A stretch of DNA of 15,138 bases from Verrucomicrobiota bacterium (lineage in GTDB: Bacteria > Verrucomicrobiota > Verrucomicrobiia > Verrucomicrobiales > Akkermansiaceae): assembly GCA_009885905.1 (NCBI GenBank), contig VFJU01000014.1, forward strand, positions 1 to 15,138, given 5' to 3'. The notes under the pieces were generated by a model. The model was not told the DNA's origin and searched no databases. It saw only the letters and a list, made by a program, of their open reading frames with translations. This document shows positions 14,185-15,138 of the stretch, piece by piece (position 1 is the first letter of the stretch; each line of letters opens with the position of its first letter). The position numbers were made by a program, and so were the translations under genes.

Positions 14185-15138
14185 TACCAGCTCTGCAAAT
14201 CGTCACCAGTTCGTCTCGGCGCAGTTTACCCAGAACGCCTCTAGGTAGCTTTTCAACAAAGACAGCAGGCTGTAATCTTTGAAATCCAAATGCTTTTTTC
14301 TCATAAGAAAGCAACACAGATTTGACGTTATCACGACGGACATGAGATTCAAAAACTGGCACAAGCAAACTTCCTGCACGCTCGTCCGGAATGGCAACTA
14401 CTGCGAAATGATTCGCCATAAAATCGCCCTGCGATAGTTGAACCAACTCCTGCTCAATCGCCTCGAGGTCGACGAGTTCGCCGAAGATTTTCACCTGTGA
14501 ATCAGCACGACCTAACAATTTAATTTCGCGATTCACAAGAGACACACGATCTGAAGTTTGGAACCAAAGACTTCCAAGCGGGGTGAAAATTTCACCACTG
14601 ACATACCCCGAAAAAAGTGCCGCACCTGAAATGCTGAGTAGGTCATCCTCGGAGGCCTTCACATCCCAAATCGGCAGGATAGGAATGCGCTCTGATTGAT
14701 ATGGCCGCTGAAGCGAATCAAGCCCTTGGGTTGCGATCTGTGAAGAGGCCTCGGTCATGCCATAACTGGCGAGAACAGGCCATCCAAGGTCACGTGCCGC
14801 TTGTCCTAAAATTGGATCTAAGTGCCCACCTCCGACGACAATGGCTCGCAGCTCATCCGGAGCCTTCAAATTCTCTTTGACGAGATCGTACACTTGCGTT
14901 GGCACAAGCGATGTATGAGAAATTTTGTTAGTTTCAATCCACTCACAAAAAAGATGGGGAACCCAGCGTATGCCAAACTCGTGGATTTGAGAACCCGCCT
15001 CGTAGGCGCGCGCTAACACGCCGAATCCTCCGACGTGATAAAGTGGCAACACGAGTCCCCAAGAGGATGAACGAGTCACACCAAGATGGTCATTCACCGC
15101 TGCCGCAGAAACCAGCAACGCTTGTTTTGAAATGGCAA
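14168..15138 (-). CDS. menE: O-succinylbenzoate--CoA ligase-like AMP-forming enzyme, C-terminal two thirds (5' end outside window)
   Basis: This is an adenylate-forming acyl-CoA synthetase, most like MenE, which activates o-succinylbenzoate with ATP and CoA in menaquinone synthesis. The frame stays open to the right edge (upstream codons read AISKQA), so TTG at 15118 is not the start; about 322 residues are present. Motifs are VLPLYHVGGFGVLARA, HTSLVPTQVYDLV, AIVVGGGHLDP, the adenylation motif SYGMTEASSQIATQ, a hinge region GRADSQVKIFGELVDLEAIE, and LPRGVLGKLRRDEL with the expected catalytic lysine. YHVGGF and SYGMTEASSQ favour MenE over general fatty-acyl ligases, but no other men gene is visible, so the substrate is probable rather than certain. 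The N-terminal P-loop lies outside the window. It converges on tadA with a 17-base overlap. Confidence 0.82.
   Translation of the reverse strand, partial: AISKQALLVSAAAVNDHLGVTRSSSWGLVLPLYHVGGFGVLARAYEAGSQIHEFGIRWVPHLFCEWIETNKISHTSLVPTQVYDLVKENLKAPDELRAIVVGGGHLDPILGQAARDLGWPVLASYGMTEASSQIATQGLDSLQRPYQSERIPILPIWDVKASEDDLLSISGAALFSGYVSGEIFTPLGSLWFQTSDRVSLVNREIKLLGRADSQVKIFGELVDLEAIEQELVQLSQGDFMANHFAVVAIPDERAGSLLVPVFESHVRRDNVKSVLLSYEKKAFGFQRLQPAVFVEKLPRGVLGKLRRDELVTICRAGIIRLP

Overview
The window looks like chromosomal DNA from a Gram-negative bacterium, most plausibly of the Verrucomicrobiota (PVC group). This is an inference from protein character: a fused MurC-MurB enzyme, the order ddl-ftsQ-ftsA-ftsZ, a divergent FtsZ with a very long acidic linker, and starts that almost all lack a Shine-Dalgarno sequence. 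No rRNA or other phylogenetic marker was available to confirm it.

Layout: the left edge holds the 3' end of alaS (plus strand), which converges on a long minus-strand cell-envelope cluster. Read in transcription order, right to left, the cluster is murG (11483-10386), a murC/murB fusion (10389-8089), ddl (8071-7154), ftsQ (7152-6169), ftsA (6147-4933), ftsZ (4897-3125), a hexose-6-phosphate 1-epimerase-like gene (3118-2252) and murJ (2220-625). The genes are nearly contiguous: a 4-base overlap, then gaps of 17, 1, 21, 35, 6 and about 31 bases. They look like one operon. It is the distal half of a classical dcw cluster: mraY, murD, murE, murF and ftsW are absent, and murJ is added at the end. 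A small protein of unknown function (11919-11653) lies upstream of murG on the same strand.

To the right are housekeeping genes: a CvfB-like S1 RNA-binding protein (plus, 12023-12865), ribulose-phosphate 3-epimerase (minus, 13549-12881), the tRNA adenosine deaminase tadA (plus, 13624-14184), and the 3' part of an O-succinylbenzoate-CoA ligase-like gene, menE (minus, running off the right edge).

How the genes work together: MurB and MurC make UDP-MurNAc-L-Ala, Ddl supplies D-Ala-D-Ala, MurG finishes lipid II, and MurJ flips it. FtsZ forms the division ring, FtsA tethers it to the membrane, and FtsQ links it to the periplasmic divisome. No mobile element, CRISPR array, rRNA or tRNA gene was seen. 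The window is mostly core genome; its interest lies in the modified FtsZ, the fused enzyme, the truncated dcw layout, the embedded sugar-phosphate epimerase and the weak ribosome-binding signals.
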